NCBI RefSeq assembly: GCF_029953635.1 | Contig: NZ_CP124543.1 | Coordinates: 6,790,367 to 6,854,366 of the forward strand | Reading direction: 5' to 3' | DNA from: Halotia branconii CENA392 | GTDB lineage: Bacteria; Cyanobacteriota; Cyanobacteriia; Cyanobacteriales; Nostocaceae | Length of the DNA stretch: 64,000 bases | Shown here: positions 36,462 to 45,685 of the stretch, in pieces | Numbering within the stretch: the first letter of the stretch is position 1 | How the letters are laid out: each line of letters opens with the position of its first letter | Notes under the pieces: model-generated | What the model saw: the letters and a program-made list of their open reading frames with translations, nothing else | Databases searched by the model: none | Told to the model about the DNA's origin: nothing | Made by a program: the position numbers and the translations under genes

Positions 36462-37223
36462 CTATTTAATTTGTAAAGTTTCTCTCACCCAAGCTTCTTC
36501 TTGTGGCGATCGCAATATTTTCAAAGGTTGTGTATAATCAATTGCCAAGTCAAATCTAGCACGTTCGTAAACTTGATTTAGTAACCTTTGCAAGTCAACT
36601 AGTGGCTCAGTTTCACCCTTACCCAAAGGCACAGGAAAAACAGGAATTGGGTTTCTTAAGTCGAAAGTATATAAATCTGCATCAGGTCTGTTGTAGCTAC
36701 GACTGACTAAAATACTATAATCTGTGGCTGTCGCTCCCAAAATAGGCATTGACTCTCCTTGCCTCAAGAGGTCGATTTCTACCAATTTAGTTGCCGAAGC
36801 CAAAATTTCCTGTCGTTTGCTCTCGTAAGCGGTTCTACCTTCTTTGGAGCGTTTATTTTTGGGTGAAAGTATTTCAATTACAGCAATTACTTCTTGACTT
36901 TGAGTTGCTCGTACCTCTAAAAATCGCTCAGTTACCTGTTCAGGTATGGGAACTTTCACTTTACTAGGTTCGGTAAGTTTTGCAGCAGTCAAAGTTGTGC
37001 CAATATCTGTAGTATTACGATTAGCAACTGCTACATCAGCAATTCCTACAAGTAAGATATCTTCTGCACTCTGATAAACTCGCTCTTCAATGGAAACTCG
37101 GTATTTAGGTGCAATTTGAGGAGTCAAATCATCAGCTATAGCTACAATCAAACGATTGTGAACTTGATGCCAAAGTTCTGGTTGTTCTAAATAGGGGTTC
37201 ATTCCAGGAAATGGATTTCCCAT
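36462..37223 (-). CDS. DUF4058-family protein
   Basis: A 253-residue member of DUF4058, a family abundant in cyanobacteria and without known function. Start MGNPFPGMNPYLEQPELWHQ, VHNRLIVAIADDLTPQIAPK and EILSPKNKRSKEGRTAYESK are family hallmarks; the last resembles a PD-(D/E)XK core (E...K), so a nuclease-like fold is conceivable. It converges with the TIR-like gene. Confidence 0.85.
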   Translation of the reverse strand: MGNPFPGMNPYLEQPELWHQVHNRLIVAIADDLTPQIAPKYRVSIEERVYQSAEDILLVGIADVAVANRNTTDIGTTLTAAKLTEPSKVKVPIPEQVTERFLEVRATQSQEVIAVIEILSPKNKRSKEGRTAYESKRQEILASATKLVEIDLLRQGESMPILGATATDYSILVSRSYNRPDADLYTFDLRNPIPVFPVPLGKGETEPLVDLQRLLNQVYERARFDLAIDYTQPLKILRSPQEEAWVRETLQIK

Positions 37224-37374
37224 TGCACTTTCCTTTAGTTTTCTCGTAATATCTTTGGATGCTCACCCCAAAGTAATAAAGCGCGGGACTACTACTGCAA
37301 AAGCTCAATTGAGACTATTCTATCTGTTCTCATCTGCTGAATTTTCCCTTGTGCAAGGAGCCGCCAAGCGGAAT

Positions 37375-38715
37375 TTATCTTCCTAACTTATTATCAATAC
37401 CTTCGCAACCACCAGGAATAGTGGTTCTCGTTTTTTCACCCCCCCAAGTGCAGCAATAATAACGGTTAGCCTCAGACATTCGTTGCACATTGCTAAAATC
37501 AGCATTTTCTATGACCGCACCAGTACATTCTCCGGTCTCGTAGTTTGGTGGTATGGTGCGACTGCGGGGTGATGCCTGATCTAAGGAACCATAAAATAGT
37601 CGAGTGCCGTTAAAATCAGTATTGCTGAGATTAGCATCATATAAGATAGTGCGAGCAAGATTGGCTTTAACCAAATCACAACCGCTAAGATTAGCCCGGA
37701 CAAGGTTAGCTTCACTAAGATCAGTCCAACGTAAATCATTACCAGAAAGGTCTGCGGCGGCTAACATCACCCCTAAATCAATCACACGTACACCTTCTAA
37801 GCGGTCTTCTGCATAACCTCCAACACCGTTGAGAATGGCTCTACCTAAACGGCGATCGCGTTTTAAGGGTGTCAGTAATTTGGAACGAGAGAGAAAACGC
37901 AGAATTTTCGCTTTACCACTACCATCGACACTACTAAAAATTGCCGCCGTGCGTCCTTCGGCGATCGCTCTTTCTTGAGGCCAGTCTTCTAATAAGCCTT
38001 CTTCATCCAATACCAAGTCAGAAACGCCTTGAAAATAAGAATCAATTGTCTGCTGCTGGGTGATAATATTTTGCTGAACTGTCAGCAGGTTTTGTTGAAT
38101 TGTCAAGTCTTTGGAAATGACATATTGTCGCCATGCTACATATACAGCAATGACGGCAATCAAAATTTGCCCCAAAGCACCAAACCATTCGGCTAACGTG
38201 CCAGAAGCCTCCCAGTTAATTTGCTGTCCCCAAAGCAGCAGCCGATAGCCTACACCAGTAAACTTTAATGAGCCGATAATCGCTACTACGAGTCCTAAAA
38301 AGGCCACAAGCAGTGTTTTATCTAAAGACGAAAACCATTCATTGACTAGATACTGCAACCAAGGCAATAGCATCGCCAAAGATAACATCAAAGTTATCAC
38401 TGTTCCAAAAACGCCGATGATCCAGTTATTTAGAATCAAGCCAACAAAAGTGATTGCGATCGCCAGTAGAGTAATCAGCAATGCTCTTGGCTTAACTGTA
38501 AATTGATTACTGATGTTTTGCTGAACACTGGAATGGGCTTGTTGCAGCGCCGTTTTATTCTGCGGAGATTGCAAAGACGCAATTGCAGATAAGGCTTGTT
38601 GGGTGGCTAGTGTTTCTGAGCTTAAGTGATTATCACTTACACCAGTCTCAAAGTCATCTGGTGGCAATTTTTCTTCTGGCACTGGTAAATTGAGGGAGTC
38701 GGGTTCAATCGTCAT
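37375..38715 (-). CDS. Membrane protein with C-terminal pentapeptide repeats
   Basis: A 446-residue protein. Residues about 75-200 hold four hydrophobic segments (ALLITLLAIAITFVGLIL, LLVAFLGLVVAIIGSLKF, LIAVIAVYVAWRQY), then a helical linker rich in Q, then pentapeptide repeats at about 310-375 (AADLSGNDLRWTDLSEANLV and RANLSGCDLVKANLA) which form a right-handed quadrilateral helix. The build is common in cyanobacteria; function unknown. It ends in a short Cys-containing tail. Confidence 0.85.
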   Translation of the reverse strand: MTIEPDSLNLPVPEEKLPPDDFETGVSDNHLSSETLATQQALSAIASLQSPQNKTALQQAHSSVQQNISNQFTVKPRALLITLLAIAITFVGLILNNWIIGVFGTVITLMLSLAMLLPWLQYLVNEWFSSLDKTLLVAFLGLVVAIIGSLKFTGVGYRLLLWGQQINWEASGTLAEWFGALGQILIAVIAVYVAWRQYVISKDLTIQQNLLTVQQNIITQQQTIDSYFQGVSDLVLDEEGLLEDWPQERAIAEGRTAAIFSSVDGSGKAKILRFLSRSKLLTPLKRDRRLGRAILNGVGGYAEDRLEGVRVIDLGVMLAAADLSGNDLRWTDLSEANLVRANLSGCDLVKANLARTILYDANLSNTDFNGTRLFYGSLDQASPRSRTIPPNYETGECTGAVIENADFSNVQRMSEANRYYCCTWGGEKTRTTIPGGCEGIDNKLGR

Positions 38716-38830
38716 GTTTTCTATTTTGCCCTACAAGACTCAATTCAACAGCCACGAAGTGCAACACAAATTGATTTTCTAAAGTCCTGAGATATCTTAA
38801 ACAAGAATATTAAGTAATTAAAACCTCGGC

Positions 38831-39796
38831 ATGACTCACCATATTTTAAAAGCTACTAAAGAAAACGTACATCTAGGTGGTTTCTCACATTTGCTAGAAC
38901 CAGCACTTACTATTGATTCTGGTGACACAATTGACGTAGAAACTTATACTGGCTACTATGTTTACGACAAAGCACCACCAGAGTTTCTCACACCAGAATT
39001 TGTTGATATCTGCCAAAATCTGCCACCAGAACGGAAAATTGCAGCAGGGCCTCACTTACTAACAGGGCCAATTTATGTAAAAGATGCAGAACCAGGGGAT
39101 GTTTTAGAAGTAATATTAGAAGCGATCGCACCTAGTTTACCAGTTGGCTTCAATGCAATTCGTACAGGTTGGGGAGCCTTACCACAGCAATTTCCTCAAC
39201 CTGCCCTGAGGTTTGTTCGCTTGGATTTAGTCCACAATATCGCTGAATTTCCTCCAGATAGCGGCATTAAAATTCCCCTCAAACCTTTTTTTGGTATTCT
39301 TGGTGTCGCGACTCCAGAAACTGCCCGAACTTCCATTCCGCCCGGCTGTTATGGTGGTAATATTGACAACCGTGAACTACAAACAGGCTCTCGCGTCTTT
39401 TTACCTATTTTTGTGTCTGGTGGATTATTTTCTATTGGTGATGGACATTCAGCACAAGGAGATGGCGAAGTTAATGTGACTGCTATTGAAACTTCCATGA
39501 ATGGCAGAATAATACTCAAACTTCGCAAGGATTTACAACTGTCAACACCTGTAGCCGAAACATCTACTGATATCATCACAATGGGATTTGCTCAAACTTT
39601 AGATGCAGCTTTAGAAATGGCTGTGAAAAATATGATTGATTTTTTAGAACGTTTTGTAAATTTATCGGCAGAAGATGCTTATGTATTGTGTAGTTTAGCT
39701 GTGAATTTTCGCATCACTCAAGTTGTCAATAGCCCCCAAAAAGGTGTTCATGGGATGCTACCCAAATCTATATTCTCACATAAAATCAATTTATAA
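38831..39796 (+). CDS. Acetamidase/formamidase family protein
   Basis: A 321-residue metal-dependent amidase of the FmdA/AmdA family, which hydrolyse formamide or acetamide to ammonia and the acid. Visible family stretches are HLLTGPIYVKDAEPGDVLEV, IPPGCYGGNIDNRELQTGSR and VSGGLFSIGDGHSAQGDGEV, the last with the conserved GDxHxxQGDGE metal-site motif. Length is normal. It may supply nitrogen. A TauE gene follows 25 bases downstream on the same strand. Confidence 0.9.
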   Translation: MTHHILKATKENVHLGGFSHLLEPALTIDSGDTIDVETYTGYYVYDKAPPEFLTPEFVDICQNLPPERKIAAGPHLLTGPIYVKDAEPGDVLEVILEAIAPSLPVGFNAIRTGWGALPQQFPQPALRFVRLDLVHNIAEFPPDSGIKIPLKPFFGILGVATPETARTSIPPGCYGGNIDNRELQTGSRVFLPIFVSGGLFSIGDGHSAQGDGEVNVTAIETSMNGRIILKLRKDLQLSTPVAETSTDIITMGFAQTLDAALEMAVKNMIDFLERFVNLSAEDAYVLCSLAVNFRITQVVNSPQKGVHGMLPKSIFSHKINL

Positions 39797-39820
39797 CTAA
39801 CAACAAACACATAGTTTTGT

Positions 39821-40192
39821 ATGTCTAATTTACTTGTGCAAATGTTACTTATTGGTCTAGTTGCTGGCGTTGCTGGTGGGATGTTTGGCATCGGTGGTGG
39901 TGCAATTATGGTTCCAGCAATGGTACTGATAATTGGACTAGATCAAAAATTTGCTACTGGTACTTCTATAGCTGCCCAAATATTACCAATTGGCATTTTA
40001 GGAGCAGCAGTTTATTATCGTAGCGGCAATATTAATATTAAATATGCTGTGATGATTGCTATTGGTCTAGTAATTGGTAATTTTTTTGGAGCATTATTTG
40101 TTAATCAGCCATTTATTAGTAGTGAAATGATCAAAAAACTTTATGGCATTTTTTTGTTACTTATTGGTCTACGTTATTTAGTAGGACGTTAA
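39821..40192 (+). CDS. Half-length TauE/SafE-type membrane protein
   Basis: A 123-residue protein with four hydrophobic segments; GLVAGVAGGMFGIGGGAIMV and ATGTSIAAQILPIGILGAAV are the TauE/SafE repeat motif. The usual exporters are twice this length and hold two such halves, so this one would have to act as a dimer. TauE proteins export sulfite or organosulfonates. It is likely cotranscribed with the amidase gene. Confidence 0.82.
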   Translation: MSNLLVQMLLIGLVAGVAGGMFGIGGGAIMVPAMVLIIGLDQKFATGTSIAAQILPIGILGAAVYYRSGNINIKYAVMIAIGLVIGNFFGALFVNQPFISSEMIKKLYGIFLLLIGLRYLVGR

Positions 40193-40735
40193 CAATAATG
40201 CCTCAGGTGTAGGTTGGAAAGCCACTCCGTTGGGCGGGTTCCCAAGGCACTCCGCCCTTGCGGTTCCCCGACTTGTAGGAAGTGCCGCCGACTTGTAGCA
40301 AGTGGCATTTAAGCACAGCACAATCCAACATCTATAAAAAACTTCATCCCGCAAGGGGATGAAGTTTTCGGGCATAGGGAATGGGGCATGGAAAAGAAGT
40401 TACCAGTTATCACTGTTTACTGTCAACTGTTCACTGTTCACTGATTTAACCACTCACGTTAGCGAAGCGGGACGAAGTCCGGGGATGGAGTTTCCCGTCG
40501 CTTTTAATAAAAGTGTTGGGTTGACGTAAGGAAAACCAACATACTAGACTGACACAGCTAAAATTTTGCATTAAAACTAACGGATTCCTCCTCCTCAAAA
40601 ATTTGTTCGAGTTTTTCTCTGTGTTATACCGTCAGATGGACTTTATCTCGGCCACCTCTTCCCACTTTCGAGTCCTCACCTTGGCATATCTATTGCACTA
40701 TTTGTGCTGTGTGAATCTGCTAGTCTCTTGCTCGT
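40193..40735. other. Repeat-filled intergenic stretch
   Basis: No gene. It carries the GC-rich dispersed repeat (CACTCCGCCCTTGCGGTTCC, CCGACTTGTAGGAAGTGCCG), the hairpin at 40338-40368, a copy of the GTTGGGTTGACGTAAGGAAA phrase at about 40516, and several TCACTGTT/CAGTTATCA short repeats. Confidence 0.6.
40338..40368. terminator. Hairpin AACTTCATCCC-GCAAG-GGGATGAAGTT
   Basis: A perfect 13-bp stem (AAAACTTCATCCC / GGGATGAAGTTTT) with loop GCAAG. Flanking A and T runs allow it to terminate in both directions. It is one of several copies of a repeated palindrome (28506; a fragment at 55561). Confidence 0.7.
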
Positions 40736-42616
40736 TCAATTCAATGGTTCAACTATGCTTCTTAAACCATTGCTACTAAGTTTTTTTAGCATTTCATCGG
40801 CGTTATAGCGGTTACTAAAAACTCCCGCTTGCATCACTTTTCGACCTTGCCAAATTGTGGAAAATGCTTCAGGAGCAAAAAGGCGTACTAAATCTCGTTC
40901 TCTGTCAGTTGCTACTTCCACCACTACGCGGTAAAGCATACCTTGCATTTGCTTGGTTTTAGTAGGTGGTAACAAATATCCACCATTGGCAGTTGTGTAA
41001 GTTTGAGGTACTTGTACATTGGGAATGGGCAAAATAGTTGAATTACCAAGGGGAGGAGTTTCTGGTACTGGTGATAATTGTCTTTGCTCTGTTTTTGCTG
41101 TTGCTACTGGATAGGATGACTGTTGGGGTGCAACAAACTCAATTGTGTTGGTATCAATATGTACATAATTCAACTGTCGCGTATCAGGCTGAAGTGCTGG
41201 TAATGGAGTTAATTTTTGCCTAGAAGCAACTTGTGTATTTGCCGATGCTTCTCTAGCTGCCAAGCTACTGGGAATTGGAAAACCGCCTATCTTTGAGGTT
41301 AGTGGTTGTTGATTGTATTTAGGCACATTCAATGGTAACTGAGCGGGCTGTAATGGCAGCAATTGACTGTTCAATTGTCTAGAACTACTGCTAGGTGATG
41401 TGTCTGTAGGCTTGGTGGCAGTATTTGATACACTTGGAGCAGAGAAATTAATTTCTCGATTCACAGGATTTTGGGAAATTTTACTATTACTTGCGGTGAT
41501 CGCTGTTTGAGCATTGGTATCTACCTGACCAGCGATCCGGTCACTAGAAAGAGTATTACCAGCAGCAGCAATTACTTGTTTGGCAGCCATAGCATTAATG
41601 TCATAACGAGCATTGTTACGAAACTCGTTACCACCTATTTCAGTAACGTTACCCAAATCTGGCATTGCTTGAGCGATCGCTACTAAACCGTCTTCTTTAC
41701 TACCCTGAATTAAATTATTTCGTAAAACAGGACGGGCATTGCCTTGGACTAAAATTCCAGAACGATTGTCTTGAATTTGATTACCTGCCACCACTGGAGC
41801 CGCATTTTGGGTAATATTGATCCCAAAGCCCGTGTTTTCAAAAATGTTTTCCCGCACTTGGGGTTGAGAATTACCACCAATAGTGATTCCATTGGCCCCA
41901 TTGCGATGAAAGTAGTTTTTGCTGATTGTGGGTGAACCTTTACCAGTTACAGAAATTCCATCCTGAGTACTACCAGTAAATGTATTTTCTGCAATTACTG
42001 GATTGCTCGATTCAATCCACAAACCATAACCACGGGGATTTGAGTTTGTAACCGTTACCCCAGTCAATCTTCCTTGGCTGGCTGCGATGATGGTAACATT
42101 TTGCCCACCAAAACTACGACTGAGGTATTCACCTCCTCCTTGAATCGTAATCCCACTGCCTTTGTTGGCAGCGTCTCCTTGAAGGGAAACACCCGGTTTT
42201 AACATTAAGGGAAATACTTCTCCAGTTTCTACATTATAAGTACCTGGAGAGAGCATAATTACTGTATTAGGTGTAGCTACTCGCAACGCTTGAGTAATGG
42301 TTTTTAAAGGGGCATGTTCACTACCATTGCCCCCTGTGTCATCTCCGACACTTGGGTTGACAAATAGCACACTAACCTGAGAAATTATTGTTTCACCTAG
42401 GGGCATCTGAGCAACGGCGCTATTAAGGCTGACATCTAGCAATGTCAGGCTTGTTAATCCCACGCTAACTGTGAAACACAACACTGAAAAATGGGAAATT
42501 GAAGGTATTGCTAATTCCAGTCTAGGATTTGATTTTTGAAGCTGGACAATTAGCTTTACTGGCAGAATATCTGCTCTACGATATTTAGTAAACACAACAG
42601 GGGGAATCAACTTCAC
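40736..42616 (-). CDS. DUF1565 beta-helix protein with SPOR-like C-terminus
   Basis: A 626-residue protein. A hydrophobic stretch near residues 45-70 may be a signal or anchor. The DUF1565 part follows (LFVNPSVGDDTGGNGSEHAP, LKTITQALRVA, VIMLSPGTYNVETGEVFPLM), then parallel beta-helix repeats (ENTFTGSTQDGISVTGKGSP, ENIFENTGFGINIT, NLIQGSKEDGLVAI). A long Pro/Gln/Ser-rich linker leads to a C-terminal SPOR-like domain (VMQAGVFSNRYNADEMLKKL) that in other proteins binds denuded peptidoglycan. Likely exported and wall-associated. Confidence 0.82.
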   Translation of the reverse strand: MKLIPPVVFTKYRRADILPVKLIVQLQKSNPRLELAIPSISHFSVLCFTVSVGLTSLTLLDVSLNSAVAQMPLGETIISQVSVLFVNPSVGDDTGGNGSEHAPLKTITQALRVATPNTVIMLSPGTYNVETGEVFPLMLKPGVSLQGDAANKGSGITIQGGGEYLSRSFGGQNVTIIAASQGRLTGVTVTNSNPRGYGLWIESSNPVIAENTFTGSTQDGISVTGKGSPTISKNYFHRNGANGITIGGNSQPQVRENIFENTGFGINITQNAAPVVAGNQIQDNRSGILVQGNARPVLRNNLIQGSKEDGLVAIAQAMPDLGNVTEIGGNEFRNNARYDINAMAAKQVIAAAGNTLSSDRIAGQVDTNAQTAITASNSKISQNPVNREINFSAPSVSNTATKPTDTSPSSSSRQLNSQLLPLQPAQLPLNVPKYNQQPLTSKIGGFPIPSSLAAREASANTQVASRQKLTPLPALQPDTRQLNYVHIDTNTIEFVAPQQSSYPVATAKTEQRQLSPVPETPPLGNSTILPIPNVQVPQTYTTANGGYLLPPTKTKQMQGMLYRVVVEVATDRERDLVRLFAPEAFSTIWQGRKVMQAGVFSNRYNADEMLKKLSSNGLRSIVEPLN

Positions 42617-42812
42617 ACCACTCCTTAGAAATTAACAATAAATTCTTATACTTTCGGAAATAATAGATATGTCGATAATGTAATCTACATATTGACCTGT
42701 TGACTATCTTGAATACAAAGTAATTAATAAAGGGACTAGGAATTAGGGACTAGGGACTAAAGAAAGCAAGAAAGCAGAGGAGCAGGAGAAAATAACAAAT
42801 AATTAATCCACT

Positions 42813-42833
42813 ATGCCCTATGCCCTATGCCCT
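42813..42833 (+). repeat. Tandem heptamer (ATGCCCT)3
   Basis: Three exact units, the same unit as at 20890-20931. The rest of 42617-42930 holds GGGACTAGGGACTA-type repeats and no gene; no TPP riboswitch was recognised upstream of thiE. Confidence 0.8.
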
Positions 42834-42930
42834 ATGACGGCAGTTGCTCCACTTGGGAAGACCCCAAGACTGCACTGCCTCCCCTATGCCCCGTCTTTAG
42901 TAAATTAACGATGCGAAGAATATTGCAAAT

Positions 42931-44034
42931 ATGAAAGAGGCTGGCTGTTACGATGAAAGCACTAATGGGGTTGTTGTAATGGTCGAGCCATACAGCCAAA
43001 AAGAGCAAATACAGCAAGTTGTTTACCGCATACTAGATGCCAATTTAGATCGTGCTCGTGAAGGCTTGCGAATTATTGAAGAATGGTGTCGCTTTGGATT
43101 AAATAATGGGCGATTTACTGGAGAGTGTAAAAGTTTGCGCCAAGAAGTAGCTATTTGGCATACTTCTGAACTTAGGGCAGCTAGAGACACTCCAGGTGAT
43201 GCTGGTACTGAATTAACCCATCCTCAAGAAGAATATCGCTCAAGCGTTAAATCTTTATTGCAGGCCAATTTTTGCCGTGTCCAAGAAGCCTTACGAGTAT
43301 TGGAAGAATACGGCAAGCTTTACAACCCAAATATGGGGTCAGCATTTAAGCAGATGCGCTATCGGGTTTATACCCTAGAAAGTGATTTGATGGGTTATCA
43401 ACGCCATCAACTCTTGTGGCGATCGCATTTATATCTTGTTACTTCTCCCTCAGAAACTTTGGTAGCTACTGTAGAATCTGCTCTCAAAGGTGGATTAACC
43501 CTTGTACAGTATCGCGATAAAACTGCTGATGACACTTTGCGTCTGGAACAAGCTACAAAACTACGACAATTATGCCATTCTTACGGCGCTCTATTCATCA
43601 TTAATGATCGGGTGGATTTAGCTTTAGCAGTGGATGCAGATGGTGTCCATCTAGGACAGCAAGATCTGCCTATTACTAGTGCGCGTCAATTACTTGGCCC
43701 TCAGCGTATTATAGGTCGCTCTACCACAAATTCACAAGAAATGCAAGCAGCGATCGCCCAAGGCGCAGATTACATTGGTGTAGGCCCAGTTTATGAAACT
43801 CCTACTAAAATAGGTAAACCTGCTGCTGGTCTAGAATATGTCAGTTATGCATCCCAAAATAGTTCAATTCCCTGGTTTGCGATTGGAGGCATAGATGCAA
43901 ATAATATTAATGATGTGATTGATGCAGGAGCAAAACGTGTGGCGGTAGTGCGATCGCTAATGCAAGCTGAACAACCTACTTTAGTGACACAATATTTGCT
44001 GTCCCAACTCAATCGTGTGCAACCAGAATCTTAG
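42931..44034 (+). CDS. thiE: Thiamine-phosphate synthase with N-terminal extension
   Basis: ThiE joins HMP-pyrophosphate and thiazole phosphate to thiamine phosphate. The catalytic TIM barrel is in the C-terminal half (about 165-360): TLVQYRDKTAD, LFIINDRVDLALAVDADGVH, IIGRSTTNSQE, YIGVGPVYETPTK and AIGGI. The N-terminal half (about 25-150; ILDANLDRAREGLRIIEEWC) is an extension usual for cyanobacterial ThiE. An alternative start is ATG 42979. thiS follows 39 bases downstream, so the pair is an operon. Confidence 0.93.
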   Translation: MKEAGCYDESTNGVVVMVEPYSQKEQIQQVVYRILDANLDRAREGLRIIEEWCRFGLNNGRFTGECKSLRQEVAIWHTSELRAARDTPGDAGTELTHPQEEYRSSVKSLLQANFCRVQEALRVLEEYGKLYNPNMGSAFKQMRYRVYTLESDLMGYQRHQLLWRSHLYLVTSPSETLVATVESALKGGLTLVQYRDKTADDTLRLEQATKLRQLCHSYGALFIINDRVDLALAVDADGVHLGQQDLPITSARQLLGPQRIIGRSTTNSQEMQAAIAQGADYIGVGPVYETPTKIGKPAAGLEYVSYASQNSSIPWFAIGGIDANNINDVIDAGAKRVAVVRSLMQAEQPTLVTQYLLSQLNRVQPES

Positions 44035-44073
44035 TAAATTCAAAATTTCCATCGACATATCTTGTGATGACTT

Positions 44074-44286
44074 ATGTCTAATCAAATTACCCTTGAGGTA
44101 AATGGAGAAACTCGTACCTGCTCATCCCAAACTTATTTACCAGAATTGCTCCAGCAGTTGGGTTTTAATCCTCGTTTAGTGGCGGTGGAATATAACGGCG
44201 AAATTTTACATCGCCAGTTTTGGTCGCAAACAACAGTACAGACAGGCGATCGCTTAGAAATAGTCACAATTGTCGGTGGTGGTTAA
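44074..44286 (+). CDS. thiS: Sulfur carrier protein ThiS
   Basis: A 70-residue ubiquitin-like carrier. It starts ITLEVNGETRTC and ends TIVGGG; the terminal Gly-Gly is adenylated and thiocarboxylated to deliver sulfur for the thiazole ring. It follows thiE in the same operon, so both ends of the thiamine coupling are made together. Confidence 0.93.
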   Translation: MSNQITLEVNGETRTCSSQTYLPELLQQLGFNPRLVAVEYNGEILHRQFWSQTTVQTGDRLEIVTIVGGG

Positions 44287-44629
44287 GGAACTTCCAACTA
44301 AAAAAATATCCCATCGCTGTGTAGACAAGGGGGCAGGGGAAAAAAATAAGCGCAGAAATTCCAAACTAACTGTCACCCAAACGGCTAGGCAGTTTCATTA
44401 ACGTGCGCCTCCGTTAGAGACTCACGTTTAGTTAAGAATTATTGAGATAGATAATAATTTTTGCGATTGTTAAGAAATTTATTGTATACCGACATCGTAA
44501 TCATGTTTGTTTAAAGACTGTTTACTTAAAACGGCAGGAAACGGGATAAAGGATTTTCGGCGTTTTCAAATGTAGGAATAGTAACTAATTCAATGTATAT
44601 GTCCATAAGACAAGATTGCAAGACAACTG
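44287..44629. other. Intergenic stretch after thiS
   Basis: No gene is seen. AACGTG (about 44400) and CACGTT (about 44423) can pair around GCGCCTCCGTTAGAGA-type sequence, possibly a terminator, but no T-run follows directly. Confidence 0.35.
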
Positions 44630-44791
44630 ATGAAACTAGAACAAACTAAAACTAGACGAAAACGGGGAGTTATATTAACTCCTACAGGGCTAAAGCGTTT
44701 ACAAACAGCGATTCAGACTGTGGAAGTAGTAGAAAAACAAGGCGAACTTTACCGTGCTTACTTTGAAAAACAATTAACTACAATCACATAA
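44630..44791 (+). CDS. Small basic protein, possibly a WH/HTH fragment
   Basis: A 53-residue frame: MKLEQTKTRRKRGVILTPTG then LKRLQTAIQTVEVVEKQ and a short tail. The RGVILTPTGLKRLQ start resembles the N-terminal module I remember from larger cyanobacterial signalling proteins that carry an HTH and repeats; here nothing follows. It could be a small independent protein or a truncated copy. No strong ribosome site is visible. Confidence 0.4.
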   Translation: MKLEQTKTRRKRGVILTPTGLKRLQTAIQTVEVVEKQGELYRAYFEKQLTTIT

Positions 44792-44803
44792 AGATCAAGG
44801 CTA

Positions 44804-44931
44804 GTGGTCTGTCGCAAAAGTTTTGATAGGTTAATCAACTTTTCAATTTCTCTTGTTTCTCTCTTCCTTTGTGTACTTTGCGTTTTTGGCAGTTCGTTAT
44901 TTTACCCCGCAAAATTAATGGGACAGACCAC
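44804..44931. mobile_element. MITE with GTGGTCTGTC ends (IS630-like), 128 bp
   Basis: GTGGTCTGTC at the left and its exact complement GACAGACCAC at the right, flanked by TA on both sides (44802-44803, 44932-44933). A TA duplication is the mark of IS630/mariner-type transposition. Non-coding inside. Confidence 0.75.
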
Positions 44932-44991
44932 TACTAGCTATTTCAGTTCATCCCCAAAAGAGCTACAGCCATTAAATTTGTAGTTGAAAAC

Positions 44992-45183
44992 TTGATGCAA
45001 ACAACCACTGAGTATTACTGCGCCTATTGTGGCGAACCTAACTTAACCTTTGTTGATTTGAGTGCTGGTTCACAACAATCTTATGTAGAAGATTGTCAAG
45101 TTTGCTGTAACCCTAATATTTTGTATGTGCGGGTTGATGAAGACACCCTAGATATCGAAATAGATACCGAATACGAAGAGTAA
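44992..45183 (+). CDS. CPXCG-motif small cysteine-rich protein
   Basis: A 63-residue acidic protein with CAYCGEPN and CQVCCNP, two CxxC pairs that should bind one zinc. It belongs to the CPXCG-type cysteine-rich small proteins of unknown function. An SRPBCC protein gene follows 19 bases downstream. Confidence 0.82.
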   Translation: MMQTTTEYYCAYCGEPNLTFVDLSAGSQQSYVEDCQVCCNPNILYVRVDEDTLDIEIDTEYEE

Positions 45184-45202
45184 ATTTTAGGTTTTTCTTC
45201 CC

Positions 45203-45649
45203 ATGCTGCACTTTACCCATTCCTCAGTGATTAATGCGCCACCAGAAGTAGTTTGGAATTTTCACGAAAGACCAGATATCTTGCAACTTTTAACTCCACC
45301 TTGGCAACCAACGCAAGTAGTTCGTCGTGAAGGAGGACTTGATGTCGGCGCTATCACAGAATTTCGCCTATTTGTAGGGCCACTACCTTTAACTTGGTTA
45401 GCACGTCATACTGAATGTGAAAAATATCGCTTATTTACCGACGAACAGATATCTGGCCCTTTTGAATCTTGGGTACATCGCCATCAATTTGCACTAGAAG
45501 CTGGTAAAACTAGGCTGACTGATGCTATCACTTACTCTATGCCAGGGGGAGGAACAATTGAATTTATCAGTGGTTGGCTAGTACAAACACAATTAGAAGC
45601 GATGTTTCGTTACCGCCATTACGTAACTAAACGCGAGTGCGAATCTTAA
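45203..45649 (+). CDS. SRPBCC-family (START-like) protein
   Basis: A 148-residue helix-grip protein. FTHSSVINAPPEVVWNFHER and GPFESWVHRHQFALE are typical of the cyclase/dehydrase-like SRPBCC group that binds hydrophobic ligands; the polar-to-hydrophobic pocket cannot be defined further here. It probably shares a transcript with the preceding CPXCG protein and the exchanger 36 bases downstream. Confidence 0.82.
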   Translation: MLHFTHSSVINAPPEVVWNFHERPDILQLLTPPWQPTQVVRREGGLDVGAITEFRLFVGPLPLTWLARHTECEKYRLFTDEQISGPFESWVHRHQFALEAGKTRLTDAITYSMPGGGTIEFISGWLVQTQLEAMFRYRHYVTKRECES

Positions 45650-45685
45650 TAGTAATACTCAATCTCTAATCTTTTGAAATTAATC

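Noticed and set aside
42617..42930. TPP riboswitch before thiE
   Set aside because: No CTGAGA/ACCTGA-type core was found in the leader.
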